Below, one piece after another: positions 17,358 to 26,496 of a stretch of DNA of 64,000 nucleotides (positions within the stretch are counted from its first letter, which is position 1; each line of letters starts with the position of its first letter). The notes below the pieces were generated by a model. The model was not told the origin of the DNA. It did no database searches and saw only the letters and a list, made by a program, of their open reading frames with translations. This stretch comes from Acetomicrobium sp. S15 = DSM 107314 (lineage in GTDB: Bacteria > Synergistota > Synergistia > Synergistales > Thermosynergistaceae): positions 1 to 64,000 of the forward strand of contig NZ_JADEVE010000184.1 of assembly GCF_016125955.1 (NCBI RefSeq). Reading direction: 5' to 3'. The position numbers were made by a program, and so were the translations under genes.

Positions 17358-17391
17358 AAAAGCGGCTGCGCGAAAAAATCCAGCCGGGGGG

Positions 17392-20300
17392 ATGGCCTTG
17401 AGGATAAAAGCCCCGCCGCTTAAGGCGTATTTTATAGCGATGATTGCTGTGGCATGCAGCGCCTTTGCCCTTGGCGGTTTTCTTTGGCTCGGTGAGCGCA
17501 ATCTGGGGACAGGCTTGGTGCGCTCGCAGCTTTATGGTGCCCTCGCTTCTGTCTGCGGGAACTCTGCCGAAGTGGGTGAGGTGACGGGGAACTTCCTCAT
17601 CGGCTACAGAGTCAACGGCCTGCGCATATCAGGTCCGGATGGGGAGGCTTTCTCGGCCGAGCGTGCTCGGATCAGGATAGATTTGTTTTCGATCTTGAGA
17701 GGAAAACCTGCTGCGAAAGAGCTCATAATAGCTGGATGCGCTGTCGACCCAATAAGACTGGGTTCCCTCCTTAAGTTGGGGAAAAGCGGTGGTGGGACTC
17801 CACCCGTCGAGCAACTCCATTTTCGAGATGTCGCCGTCAGCTATCCGATGGGCGAGATCTTTTTTGAAGACGCCCTCCTGGCTCTCCGGGATGACGGCGT
17901 AGATGCCGTTATGGAAGGAAAAATAAACGGCCTGGACTTTCAGGGGAAGCTCTTTGTTAAAGGCCACACTTCTGGCACGGGCGCAAGCCTCGAGAGGTTT
18001 TCGCTCAAGCTCGCCTCTGGAGGGAAGGTCGCTCTTTCGGGGGATCTTCTTCCCGAGTTGGACTTGGTTGGCTTGGCTCAAGACATAACCCACGAGGCCT
18101 TGCTTTCTCTCTTTCCTCAGCTTGCGGCGGTAGGTCCTCATGGCGTGCTCGATATGGAACTCCGCATTGCCGGTTCGCCAAGGCAAGCGACGGTGGAGGG
18201 AAAAATCACTAGCGCCAGTGGGCGCATCGCCGGTTTTCCCATAGAAAGCGCAAAGGCCTCATGGCAGCTTGTCGGTCGGTCGCTGCGCTTTTTTGATCTC
18301 GACGCTTCTGTTTTTGGGTCGCGCCTCTTGGGTGAGATGTCTTTTGACCTATCGACAAGGCCGGTTGTCATAGAGGTGAAGCTCTCTGGTGAGGGTTTAG
18401 ATATAGATAAGTGGAAGGCGCGATTCAGCTGGCTTTCTTTCGCAAAAGGTGTAGCCAACTCGTTCGAAGCCGATTTGTCTGGAGCGTTGTGGGCACTTTC
18501 AGGTGATGTCAAGGTCAATGCCAAGTCCTTAGACCTTGCCGGTTATAAAATAGACGAACTCAAGGCAGATCTTTATTTAACTGAAGGAAAGAAAGTTAAA
18601 GTAAAAGGAGACGGCAAATGGCTGGGTGCGCCATTAAAAACCCAGGGTGTTGTGGCTATTATCAATGGTAAAACTAATTTAGACCTCGAAGTAACGCTTA
18701 AAGGATTTTCACTTAATGGACTGGCTAAGCGCTTTGATGCGTTATCTCCTATTTCACCTGAGGGACTTGTAGATTCATCGCTCCGCCTTAAGGGCTTTCT
18801 TCCGAATGTGGCTGTTGAGGGTAGCGCGCGCTCAAGCGTCATAAGGATTTTTGGCGAACGCTTGGAGCAATTTGACGTTTCTTTCGAGTTGCTTAATGGA
18901 AATTTATCGATTAAGAGCCTATCTGCGCGATGGAACGGAGCTAGTGTATCTGCAAGTGGTGCATTTAAAGAGCTTCCTTCAGGTAATCCTTTATTTCAAA
19001 TGCAAGGCAAAGTGTCGCGCCTTTCTGTAGCGGCGCTAAAAAGCAAATTTAAAATTCCAGAGGGGATATCTGGAGAATTCGATGCTTCTTGGAGCCTTTC
19101 CGGAAGTTCCAAAAGCCCTCTTTTTCGAGTTAATGCCGTTTCTAAGGGGGTCTTGACCCCCTTAGGTGTGCTTAAAGATACTAATATTGTTGTTAATTAC
19201 GAAGGCGCTAAGGCGTTTTTGGATTTAAAGGGCAAAATATTTGGAGGAAGCGTGAATTTAAGCGGGCAGATATTGCCAGACGTCGCCGTTGAAGGTGCTG
19301 CTAAAGGGATCGATTTAAGAATGGCCGGTGAAGCGTTTTCCCTGCCCTTGAATGGGGTAGCAAACGGGCAATTTAAGGCTTTTGGCGCCTTATCTAAGGT
19401 TCAGTGGAACTTAGAGCTTGAGACTGAGGAATCCTTTATTGGCCCAGCGGCGGTTGATATGGCTAAAATTTCTTTCTTTAATAAAGATAAGGAACTTAGC
19501 GTGAAAGTTGATGCTAACATGCTCGGTGGAAGTGCAAATATGGCTGGTCTTATTTTGCTTTCCGAGAAAAAGATTGCCCTTGAAGGCAATTTTTCGGATG
19601 TCGGAGTTGATTCAAAGTCCGGTTTTCCTTTTAATGGAACGCTTTCTGGTAAGATTGCCGTTGGCGGTGCAATTGCTTCGCCTGAAGTTAGGCTTGAAGG
19701 AAATTCTTCTGAACTTGGCATTAGAGGGTTTTACCTTTCTGACGCGACGTTTGCCCTTGTTATGAGGGGAAAGAGCGCTACTATAGAAATGATCAAAGGG
19801 CGCTTAGGGGAATCTCCCTTTGAGGCCTCAGGAACAGTTGTATTTAAAGAAAAAGGAGCTTTAAACCTTTCCTTAAACGCTAAAAGAGTAAGTGTGGCAT
19901 CAATTTTAAAAGATAAAAGTGGCTTGTTTCGCGGTGAGGCAGATGTTTCGATTTTCTTGCGAAATAAAGGACATAATGCTTTTAGTGGCAGCGGTAGATT
20001 TTATTCAAAAGAGCTTTCCATGGGTTATTTTTCTATTTACGATGTTGATATCCCATTTTCTATTAGTGGAAGCGAAATAGTCGTAAAAGGCGGCAAAGGG
20101 TTATTATATGATGGAGAAAGCAGCATTAATGGCTCATTTGATATAACAAAGCGAGTTTTCAAAGCTACATTTGAGGCAAAGGGGTTAGATTTAAAAGCAG
20201 CGCTTGCCGAGGCACTTCGCTCAAAAGGTTCGATCTCTGGCAAGGCTAATCTTTCGCTCAGTGTAGAAGGCAGTGTCGCCGGAAGGTTGTTTTTAAGAGG

Positions 20301-20886
20301 CATAGGTCAGCTTAATGCCACGAATGGTGAGCTTTATAAATCTCTATCTATAACTTTTGCCTTCGATAACGGAGGCCTTTACATATTTCCTGGCAGCAGG
20401 GCGTCGGCTCCGGTTAACAGCCCTCTATATCGCTACATAACGGCAGACGGAAGTATTACTAAAGAAGCGGTAGACCTTAACTGCTATGGCAACATTAACA
20501 TAAAGGCTTTAAATGCCCTTGTAGGCGCACTTAAAGAGTTGTCTCAGTTAGCTCAAAGTAGCCAGCAGTTATCTCAAGAAAGTTTGGCAGGAATCCTTGC
20601 CGGCTTTTTTGGCGGCATTACGACGAAAGAGTTCCAGGAGGTTTCTTTCCACCTTGGTGGGAGGCCAGATAAGCCATATCTCCATAATTTGCAAGTATAT
20701 AAGCCTACATCTACTTCGCCTCTACCTTATTCTTCTATGGGGCCCGATAGAAAAGGTTATGACGATACGGACAAGATCGAAATCACCCTGAACTTTCCCC
20801 AAGGAGGAGGCGGTAGCGGAGACCAGGTTACAGGGCAGCTCTTGGAACAGCTTCTTAAGCAATTGCTAAAGCCGAAGGAGCCGTAG
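17392..20886 (+). CDS. TamB/AsmA-like envelope protein (paralog 2)
   Basis: This 1164-residue protein has the same architecture as the one at 12105: an N-terminal membrane helix (AYFIAMIAVACSAFALGGFL), a very long beta-repeat body and a matching C-terminus (GGLYIFPGSRASAP, SPLYRYITADGS, EFQEVSFHLGGRPDKPYL). It ends in a Gly-rich linker plus an amphipathic QLLEQLLKQLLK tail. The pair look like diverged tandem duplicates now separated by larEC on the other strand. A probable role is lipid transport or assembly across a diderm envelope. Base composition drops sharply from about 18540 to 20360. The start is uncertain: ATG 17392 or TTG 17398, both just after a run of six G. Confidence 0.78.
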   Translation: MALRIKAPPLKAYFIAMIAVACSAFALGGFLWLGERNLGTGLVRSQLYGALASVCGNSAEVGEVTGNFLIGYRVNGLRISGPDGEAFSAERARIRIDLFSILRGKPAAKELIIAGCAVDPIRLGSLLKLGKSGGGTPPVEQLHFRDVAVSYPMGEIFFEDALLALRDDGVDAVMEGKINGLDFQGKLFVKGHTSGTGASLERFSLKLASGGKVALSGDLLPELDLVGLAQDITHEALLSLFPQLAAVGPHGVLDMELRIAGSPRQATVEGKITSASGRIAGFPIESAKASWQLVGRSLRFFDLDASVFGSRLLGEMSFDLSTRPVVIEVKLSGEGLDIDKWKARFSWLSFAKGVANSFEADLSGALWALSGDVKVNAKSLDLAGYKIDELKADLYLTEGKKVKVKGDGKWLGAPLKTQGVVAIINGKTNLDLEVTLKGFSLNGLAKRFDALSPISPEGLVDSSLRLKGFLPNVAVEGSARSSVIRIFGERLEQFDVSFELLNGNLSIKSLSARWNGASVSASGAFKELPSGNPLFQMQGKVSRLSVAALKSKFKIPEGISGEFDASWSLSGSSKSPLFRVNAVSKGVLTPLGVLKDTNIVVNYEGAKAFLDLKGKIFGGSVNLSGQILPDVAVEGAAKGIDLRMAGEAFSLPLNGVANGQFKAFGALSKVQWNLELETEESFIGPAAVDMAKISFFNKDKELSVKVDANMLGGSANMAGLILLSEKKIALEGNFSDVGVDSKSGFPFNGTLSGKIAVGGAIASPEVRLEGNSSELGIRGFYLSDATFALVMRGKSATIEMIKGRLGESPFEASGTVVFKEKGALNLSLNAKRVSVASILKDKSGLFRGEADVSIFLRNKGHNAFSGSGRFYSKELSMGYFSIYDVDIPFSISGSEIVVKGGKGLLYDGESSINGSFDITKRVFKATFEAKGLDLKAALAEALRSKGSISGKANLSLSVEGSVAGRLFLRGIGQLNATNGELYKSLSITFAFDNGGLYIFPGSRASAPVNSPLYRYITADGSITKEAVDLNCYGNINIKALNALVGALKELSQLAQSSQQLSQESLAGILAGFFGGITTKEFQEVSFHLGGRPDKPYLHNLQVYKPTSTSPLPYSSMGPDRKGYDDTDKIEITLNFPQGGGGSGDQVTGQLLEQLLKQLLKPKEP

Positions 20887-20936
20887 GCAGATTGCGAGCC
20901 ATAAAAATTTGGAATAAAAGAGTGGGAGGAGTCAGA

Positions 20937-22109
20937 TTGAAATACAATTTTGATAAAGCGATCAACCGCAAAAATACTGGATGCAAGAAGTGGGACGGTC
21001 TCAAAACTTGGTATGGCGAAGACGACTTGATACCTATGTGGATAGCGGACATGGACTTCGAGTCTCCTCCATGTGTAGTAGAGGCGATTGAGAGGCGGGC
21101 TGCCCACGGGGTGTATGGCTACCCGATAAGAGAAGATTCTTTCTACGAGGCAGTCACAGGCTGGATGAAACGCCACCACGGCTTTTCTGTAGACCCGAGT
21201 TGGGTCGTTCCATCCCCAGGTGTGGTGCCGGCGCTTGCCTTTGCTATTTTAGCCTTTACAAATCCAGGCGACAAAATAATAGTTCAAAGTCCAATATATC
21301 CGCCTTTTTTCTCCGTTATAGCGGACAACGGGAGACAAGTGCTCGTTAATCGCCTAAGGCTTGAGGGTGGCAAATATGCCATGGACTTTGACGACCTTGA
21401 AAGGTCTATTGACTCGCGCACCAGGATGATCTTATTGTGCAACCCCCATAATCCAGTGGGGAGGGTCTGGAAAGAGAAAGAACTGTCAAAACTTGGGGAA
21501 ATATGTCTGAAGCACAACATAACTATCGTTTCTGATGAAATTCATTCAGACGTCATTTATCGAGGAAATAAACACATCCCCGTAGCCACCCTTTCTCCGC
21601 AGTTGCTTGAAAGTTCTATTACATGTATGGCTCCGAGCAAGACGTTCAACATACCCGGTTTGGCCACCGCGATAAACATTATTCCAAACGAAAAAATGAG
21701 GCAGGATTTTCAAAACGTCATCGAAGGCTTACATCTTGCGACAGGCAATGTTTTTGGGATCGTGGCGTTGGAAGCGGCGTATAACAGAGGAGAGGAGTGG
21801 CTTAAAGAGCTCATCGACTATCTTGAAAATAACATTAACTTTTTGTCTTCTTTCCTCAAAAAGCGAATCCCCCAAATAAAACTGATAGAACCGGAAGGCA
21901 TGTTTGTTGTGTGGCTCGATTGTAGGGAACTCCCGATCGAAAGCGCGCACCTGAAGGACTTTTTCGCGAAAGAAGCTAAAGTAGCCTTAAACGACGGGAT
22001 TACCTTTGGCCCGGGCGGCGAAGGTTTCATGCGCATGAACGTAGGATGCCCCCGAAGCACCTTGGAAGAAGGGCTTTTGAGGATCGAAAAAGCCGTCAAA
22101 AGCCTTTAA
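20937..22109 (+). CDS. MalY/PatB-family PLP C-S lyase or aminotransferase
   Basis: This is a fold-type I PLP enzyme of the MalY/PatB branch, whose members act as cystathionine/cystine beta-lyases or aminotransferases. The 390-residue protein has the MalY-type opening DRKN-like INRKNTGCKKWD, MWIADMDF, a YGYP substrate segment, CNPHNPVGRVW, SDEIHSD and the PLP lysine in APSKTFNIPGL. The C-terminus has MRMNVGCPRSTLEEGL. TTG 20937 is chosen because GGGAGG lies six bases before it; an upstream ATG at 20892 lacks a good site. It follows the TamB-like gene by about 50 bases and is followed by a hairpin. Confidence 0.88.
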   Translation: MKYNFDKAINRKNTGCKKWDGLKTWYGEDDLIPMWIADMDFESPPCVVEAIERRAAHGVYGYPIREDSFYEAVTGWMKRHHGFSVDPSWVVPSPGVVPALAFAILAFTNPGDKIIVQSPIYPPFFSVIADNGRQVLVNRLRLEGGKYAMDFDDLERSIDSRTRMILLCNPHNPVGRVWKEKELSKLGEICLKHNITIVSDEIHSDVIYRGNKHIPVATLSPQLLESSITCMAPSKTFNIPGLATAINIIPNEKMRQDFQNVIEGLHLATGNVFGIVALEAAYNRGEEWLKELIDYLENNINFLSSFLKKRIPQIKLIEPEGMFVVWLDCRELPIESAHLKDFFAKEAKVALNDGITFGPGGEGFMRMNVGCPRSTLEEGLLRIEKAVKSL

Positions 22110-22117
22110 CGATAAGC

Positions 22118-22155
22118 CACCCTTAGGGGGGCGCCCTGCTCCGTCCCTAAGGGTG
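22118..22155 (+). terminator. Stem-loop after the MalY-like gene
   Basis: CACCCTTAGGG (22118-22128) and CCCTAAGGGTG (22145-22155) form a perfect 11-bp stem with a 16-nt loop, eight bases after the stop codon. The T-run (ATTTTTG) is about 18 bases further on, so termination may be Rho-dependent or weak. Confidence 0.65.
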
Positions 22156-22163
22156 CGCTTGCC

Positions 22164-22213
22164 ATGCAAAATTTTTGCCTCTTGGTTGGACCTCACCTCA
22201 GCATAGCGGGCAT
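22164..22213 (+). pseudogene. Possible 5' remnant of an endonuclease IV (nfo) gene
   Basis: The frame beginning at 22164 encodes LLVGPHLSIAG within its first 20 residues. This closely resembles the N-terminus of endonuclease IV (GSHLSISGG-type). After AG the similarity stops abruptly and the frame goes into AT-rich sequence unlike the family. It is best read as a truncated gene start at the border of the accessory region, but the match is only about ten residues and could be chance. Confidence 0.35.
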
Positions 22214-22231
22214 AGAGGCCTCGAAAAGTTG

Positions 22232-22262
22232 TTACATAAATCTTGAGGAGCTATGCTATAAT
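22232..22262 (+). promoter_or_regulatory. Possible promoter upstream of the hydantoinase-like operon
   Basis: TTACAT (22232-22237) and a perfect TATAAT (22257-22262) are separated by 19 bp, slightly longer than ideal. It would give a leader of about 245 nt before the first gene. An AT-rich stretch closer to the gene (22455-22490, with TATTATAAG) may hold another promoter. Confidence 0.4.
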
Positions 22263-22513
22263 ACAAAGCAAAAGGCTCACGCGCTATTTGAAATGCTATC
22301 TGATAATCTATGCAAACAAAGTTTATACACGCAATATATGCCATCGCAATTTTACTGGTCAATCTTGTTTTACTTTAGTGGCATACACAATCACGATTAA
22401 TTAGTAGTTGTTTAATTTGTCCCCAAGTTACTTGGTAAGGTATATTTTACCCATTAATATATCAAGAATAGAATATATTATAAGTAAAAATTAAATAAAC
22501 GGAGGTTGGTTCA

Positions 22514-23932
22514 ATGAAGTATGATCTTTTACTAAAGGGAGGACGTTTAGTCGACCCCAAAAACGGAGTAGATAAACTGTTGGACATTGGTATTAAAGGC
22601 GGAAAGGTAGAGGACGTTGGGGAAGACCTTGATCCATCTTGTGCAATGGAGTGCTTCGACGTTCGAGGGCTTGTCGTTATCCCTGGTGTGATCGATATAC
22701 ATGTCCACGTTTCGGAGTGGATTGGAGGACGATTGGGTCATAAAATGATGGCTCAAGCTGGAGTGACCACCGCTGTGGATCTCTCTGGACCTATAGATGG
22801 CGTACTTGCAATTGCTAAGGATTATGGAGCTGGTTTGAATATCGCATGTCTTCATTATGTTAGACCTGGCCATACGGTATCTAGCGATAATCCGTCTATG
22901 GAAGAACTTATGCAACTTATTAATAAAGTGATGGAAAAGGGTGCGTTGGGTTATAAAATCTTGGGTGGCCATTATCCATTAACCCCTGAAGCTACAGCTC
23001 GCGCTATCGAAGTAGCGAATAAACAAAGGGCTTACGTGGCATTTCATGCTGGAACAAAAGCTCACGGATCCAACATTGATGGTTTCATTGAAGCAGTGGA
23101 ATTAGCAGGCAAAAATAGATTACATTTGGCTCACATAAATAGCTACTGTCGTGGACAAATTATGCCAACACTCGAGGAGACCCAAAAAGCCATCGATCTT
23201 CTTGAGGCGCACAAAAATATCATAACTGAATCCTATCTCTCTCCGCTTAATGGGACAAGCTCCCAGTGTTCAGGTGGAGTTCCCGAGAGCGCTGTAACGC
23301 GAAAATGCTTGGAGGTTGGAGGATTTGAGCCTACAGAAAAAGGGTTTGAAGAGGCTATTCGTGCAGGCTGGGCCTTAATAAATGCAGAGCGAGGTGGCGT
23401 CAACGTTCTTCTTTCGGGGGAAGAAGGGGTTAACTATTGGCGTGCGCGGAATACGCTTGGCACTGTGAGTTTTCGGGTTAATCCTGGAGAGAGCCGCTAT
23501 ATTCTGGCTACAGCTAAAAGAAGGGACGCATCCTTCGTAGTCGATGCGATAAGTACTGATGGTGGAGGGATTCCGCGAAATGCCACCGTGGAGCTGGGTT
23601 TAGGGTTGGTGCATTGGGGAGGTATGACATTAGCTGAATTCGTTCAGAAAGCCTCCGTAAACCCAGCAGCAATTTTGGGTCTTTCCACCAAAGGGCACCT
23701 TGCTCCTGGTGCTGATGCAGATGTTACCGTGGTAGATTTGGAATGCTGCAAGCCATATCTTGCCATTGCAAATGGGAAGCTTATCATGCATCGGGGAGCT
23801 GTTGTAGGAAAGTCTGCCATTATAATCACAACTGAAAAAGGTCGAACTGCCGTTGAGAGTCTTGGCTTTCAACCTTGTATTGTAGATTTAGAGCAAAGCG
23901 GTTTTTATAAAATGCGCGCGGGTGAGTGTTGA
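22514..23932 (+). CDS. Dihydroorotase/hydantoinase-like amidohydrolase
   Basis: This is a metal-dependent amidohydrolase of the hydantoinase/dihydroorotase superfamily. The 472-residue protein has the N- and C-terminal beta-sandwich edges (LLLKGGRLVDPKNG; GADADVTVVDLE), the HVH metal pair at residues 63 and 65 (DIHVHV), a Lys at 148 (GYKIL) that could be the carbamylated bridging lysine, and further His in AFHAGTKAHGS and HLAHINSY. The acid is probably in VVDAISTDGGG. The substrate is unknown. With a carbamoylase-like enzyme next door, a cyclic ureide or amide is plausible. ATG follows CGGAGG. First gene of a four-gene cluster. Confidence 0.75.
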   Translation: MKYDLLLKGGRLVDPKNGVDKLLDIGIKGGKVEDVGEDLDPSCAMECFDVRGLVVIPGVIDIHVHVSEWIGGRLGHKMMAQAGVTTAVDLSGPIDGVLAIAKDYGAGLNIACLHYVRPGHTVSSDNPSMEELMQLINKVMEKGALGYKILGGHYPLTPEATARAIEVANKQRAYVAFHAGTKAHGSNIDGFIEAVELAGKNRLHLAHINSYCRGQIMPTLEETQKAIDLLEAHKNIITESYLSPLNGTSSQCSGGVPESAVTRKCLEVGGFEPTEKGFEEAIRAGWALINAERGGVNVLLSGEEGVNYWRARNTLGTVSFRVNPGESRYILATAKRRDASFVVDAISTDGGGIPRNATVELGLGLVHWGGMTLAEFVQKASVNPAAILGLSTKGHLAPGADADVTVVDLECCKPYLAIANGKLIMHRGAVVGKSAIIITTEKGRTAVESLGFQPCIVDLEQSGFYKMRAGEC

Positions 23933-23978
23933 CAATTGATCTGACTATGCTACAGTGCTATAAAGGTGGTGAGGGCAG

Positions 23979-25184
23979 GTGGAAGATTTTGCCTTCTTGA
24001 AATCATGTTTTGATCGTTTTTACCATGTAGGGGCTTTGCCTAACGGGGGTGTTAAACGCCTGGGTTATACCGTTGAGGAAAATGCTATGCATCAGATCCT
24101 CAAAGAAATCTCTAGTGAAATGGAATTCTTTTTTCGCACTGACGAAGTAGGTAACAGTTTCGTTTCCTTGAATAATCCATTATTTCCTTTTGTAGTTGGT
24201 TCTCATTTGGACTCTGTGCCTAACGGTGGCAGATACGACGGCGTAGCGGGTATATTGGCAGGACTGTTGCTCCTAAAATGGGTCAAGGAACGCGCTCTTG
24301 ATCTTCCTCTCTCTGTGGTGGCGTTCAGATGCGAAGAATCCAGCCGATTTGGCCAGGCCACAGTAGGAAGCCACCTCGCATCAGAAAAGCTTGGAGATAA
24401 ATTGGCTATTCTCCACGATAGTGATGGTGTTACCCTTGAGGAGGCCATAAAAAAGGCCGGCTTTAGTCCTCGCCCTTACAAGCTTAAAGTTCGAGGTTTT
24501 CTTGAACTTCACATTGAACAGGGAAGAGTCCTCGAAGAGAAAAGGATTCCCATAGGAATTGTTACTTCCATTGCTGCACCGGTGAGGTTGTGGCTCGATA
24601 TAAAGGGGCGTCAAGACCATTCAGGGGCAACGCCAATGGAGATGCGAAAGGATGCCCTGGCTTTTGCATCGGAGGTAGTGCTCCTCGTAGAAAAACTTGG
24701 CAGGGCTGAATCGCACAGAAAAAGCGTTGCAACAGTAGGCGTGCTTCATCTGGAGCCAAACGCGATGAATGTCGTTCCTGGACATGTGGAGCTTGGGATT
24801 GATATCAGGGGGATTGATCTGCTAAGCAGGGAGGAGGTGGTTCAGGGCCTGGTAAAGGGCGTTGAGGAAATTTCTCGAACGAGGGATGTAGAGTATGTGT
24901 TAAAGGAAATCTCCAGGGAGGATCCTGTTTCAATGGATGAAGAGATCATATCTGGCCTCAAACATGCTGCTACTTTCGAGGGTGTACGTTTCCTGGAGAT
25001 GCCTAGCGGAGCGGGACATGATGCAATGGTAATGGCGAGTGTAACAAAAGCAGGAATGCTTTTCATTCCATGTAAGGGAGGAATAAGCCACAACCCTCAA
25101 GAGGAGGCCAATCTTGAGGATGTACAGTTGGGGGCAAGGATAATGTTGCGGTATCTGGAAGAAGCTGCAAAAGGAGGCGATTGA
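23979..25184 (+). CDS. M20-family N-carbamoyl-amino-acid / allantoate amidohydrolase-like enzyme
   Basis: This 401-residue zinc hydrolase belongs to the hydantoinase/carbamoylase branch of peptidase family M20. Metal and catalytic motifs are seen as GSHLDSVPNGGRYDGVAG, RCEESSRFG, LELHIEQGRVLE and the late histidine in GGISHNPQE. DHSGATPM is the typical dimerisation-domain segment. Such enzymes open N-carbamoyl amino acids, ureidoglycolate or allantoate; the exact substrate cannot be read from sequence. GTG start behind a GGTGAGGG site. It lies 46 bases after the amidohydrolase, which fits a two-step ring opening and decarbamoylation. Confidence 0.8.
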   Translation: MEDFAFLKSCFDRFYHVGALPNGGVKRLGYTVEENAMHQILKEISSEMEFFFRTDEVGNSFVSLNNPLFPFVVGSHLDSVPNGGRYDGVAGILAGLLLLKWVKERALDLPLSVVAFRCEESSRFGQATVGSHLASEKLGDKLAILHDSDGVTLEEAIKKAGFSPRPYKLKVRGFLELHIEQGRVLEEKRIPIGIVTSIAAPVRLWLDIKGRQDHSGATPMEMRKDALAFASEVVLLVEKLGRAESHRKSVATVGVLHLEPNAMNVVPGHVELGIDIRGIDLLSREEVVQGLVKGVEEISRTRDVEYVLKEISREDPVSMDEEIISGLKHAATFEGVRFLEMPSGAGHDAMVMASVTKAGMLFIPCKGGISHNPQEEANLEDVQLGARIMLRYLEEAAKGGD

Positions 25185-25185
25185 C

Positions 25186-26448
25186 ATGGTATATATAGGT
25201 GGAATAATCGTTATCTTGACATTCGCAGCTATTGTTAAAGGTTACGAAACACGACTTACACTTTTCATTTCGGGGCTTGTAATGTCTCTCCTCGTTTTAA
25301 AGCCTATGGCTGCCTTTGATGCTTTTTTCAAAACGGCAGCGCATTCTACTCTTGTGCCGATTATATGTAGCGTTATGGGTTTCGCTTATGTGGCAAAGCT
25401 TACTAAGTGCGACGAACACCTTGTGCGTATGTTAACGGATCCATTGAAAAAAGTGCAAGCAATTTTAATCCCAGGCGCCGTTATTGTAACCTTCGTTATC
25501 AATATCGCCCTGACCAGTGCGGCTGGAGTCTCTGCGGCAGTAGGAGCTATACTTATACCGGTGCTAATTAGAGCAGGTGTTAAACCAGAGATGGCTGCTG
25601 CTGCCGTATTCGCGGGAACATTTGGTAGTGTCTTAAGTCCAGGAAATCCTCACAACGTCTACGTAGCTGATCTGGCCAAGGTAGAAGTTATGAGCATTAT
25701 TTCAGTTCACGCTTTAACGAGTGTGATCTGCGGTATTATAAGTGCCGTTGCCCTATCTGTCGTGGCGCACATAAGAGGTGAGGTTAGTGGATGGGCCTCT
25801 GATAGCACTGCTCAGACAAGTGGTACCATTCAAGATGGCTCTATCAATGTTCTTATGGCTATCGTGCCTCTTATACCCTTAGCCATTCTTATACTCGCTA
25901 CTCCGCAAGTGGGTCTTCTCCCTAAAAGTATTAACGTGCCGACAGCTATGATCATTGGGGCCTTTATCGCCTGGGCTGTAACGCGCGTAAAACCGAGAGA
26001 GATATCTAAATCTTTCTTCGAGGGGATGGGATACTCATACGCTAACGTTATAGGGATAATTATCGCTGCATCAGTCTTCACTGCGGGTATGGGAGCTATC
26101 GGGCTTACTGATTCACTCATTGAAGCTATGAAACGGTCTGAGCACGTGGTGAAACTTGGAGCAACGTTCGGCCCATTTCTTATCGCCGTACTCGGAGGTT
26201 CTGGAGATGCCGCAACTCTCGCCTTTAACGCAGCGATCACTCCTCGAGCCGCTGAATTCGGGCTTTCGATACCAACCCTTGGTTCTATAGCCAACCTCGC
26301 TGGGGCTTTGGGAAGGACGATGTCACCAGTTGCTGGTGCAGCCATTGTCTGTGCTGGCATAGCCAAGGTGAATCCTATTGAGCTTTCAAAACGAACCTGG
26401 CCTGGGATGTTGATAGCTGCTGTGGTAGCTATGTTGATGCTGCTTTAA
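25186..26448 (+). CDS. DcuC-family anaerobic C4-dicarboxylate carrier-like transporter
   Basis: This 420-residue, very hydrophobic protein has about 11-12 membrane segments. It resembles DcuC-type carriers, with SVMGFAYVAKLTKCDEHLV in the first third, the re-entrant-like ALTSAAGVSAAVGAILIPVLIRAG and GTFGSVLSPGNPHNVYVA, and a second SPVAGAAIVCAGIAKVNP near the end. It probably imports the acid processed by the adjacent hydrolases, or exchanges a dicarboxylate. ATG is one base after the stop of the preceding gene, so the genes are co-translated. Confidence 0.75.
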   Translation: MVYIGGIIVILTFAAIVKGYETRLTLFISGLVMSLLVLKPMAAFDAFFKTAAHSTLVPIICSVMGFAYVAKLTKCDEHLVRMLTDPLKKVQAILIPGAVIVTFVINIALTSAAGVSAAVGAILIPVLIRAGVKPEMAAAAVFAGTFGSVLSPGNPHNVYVADLAKVEVMSIISVHALTSVICGIISAVALSVVAHIRGEVSGWASDSTAQTSGTIQDGSINVLMAIVPLIPLAILILATPQVGLLPKSINVPTAMIIGAFIAWAVTRVKPREISKSFFEGMGYSYANVIGIIIAASVFTAGMGAIGLTDSLIEAMKRSEHVVKLGATFGPFLIAVLGGSGDAATLAFNAAITPRAAEFGLSIPTLGSIANLAGALGRTMSPVAGAAIVCAGIAKVNPIELSKRTWPGMLIAAVVAMLMLL

Positions 26449-26496
26449 ATGATAGTTAATAAAAAGATTCTTAAGAAAGGAAAGGAGAACAAATCC

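Larger units (their letters stand above)
22156..22513. other. AT-rich intergenic region at the left border of the catabolic segment
   Basis: Apart from the possible nfo stump and the candidate promoter, this region holds no gene I can support. The sequence is much more AT-rich than its left neighbour, as expected of an insertion or recombination border. No direct repeats, tRNA or transposase remnant was recognised. Confidence 0.5.
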
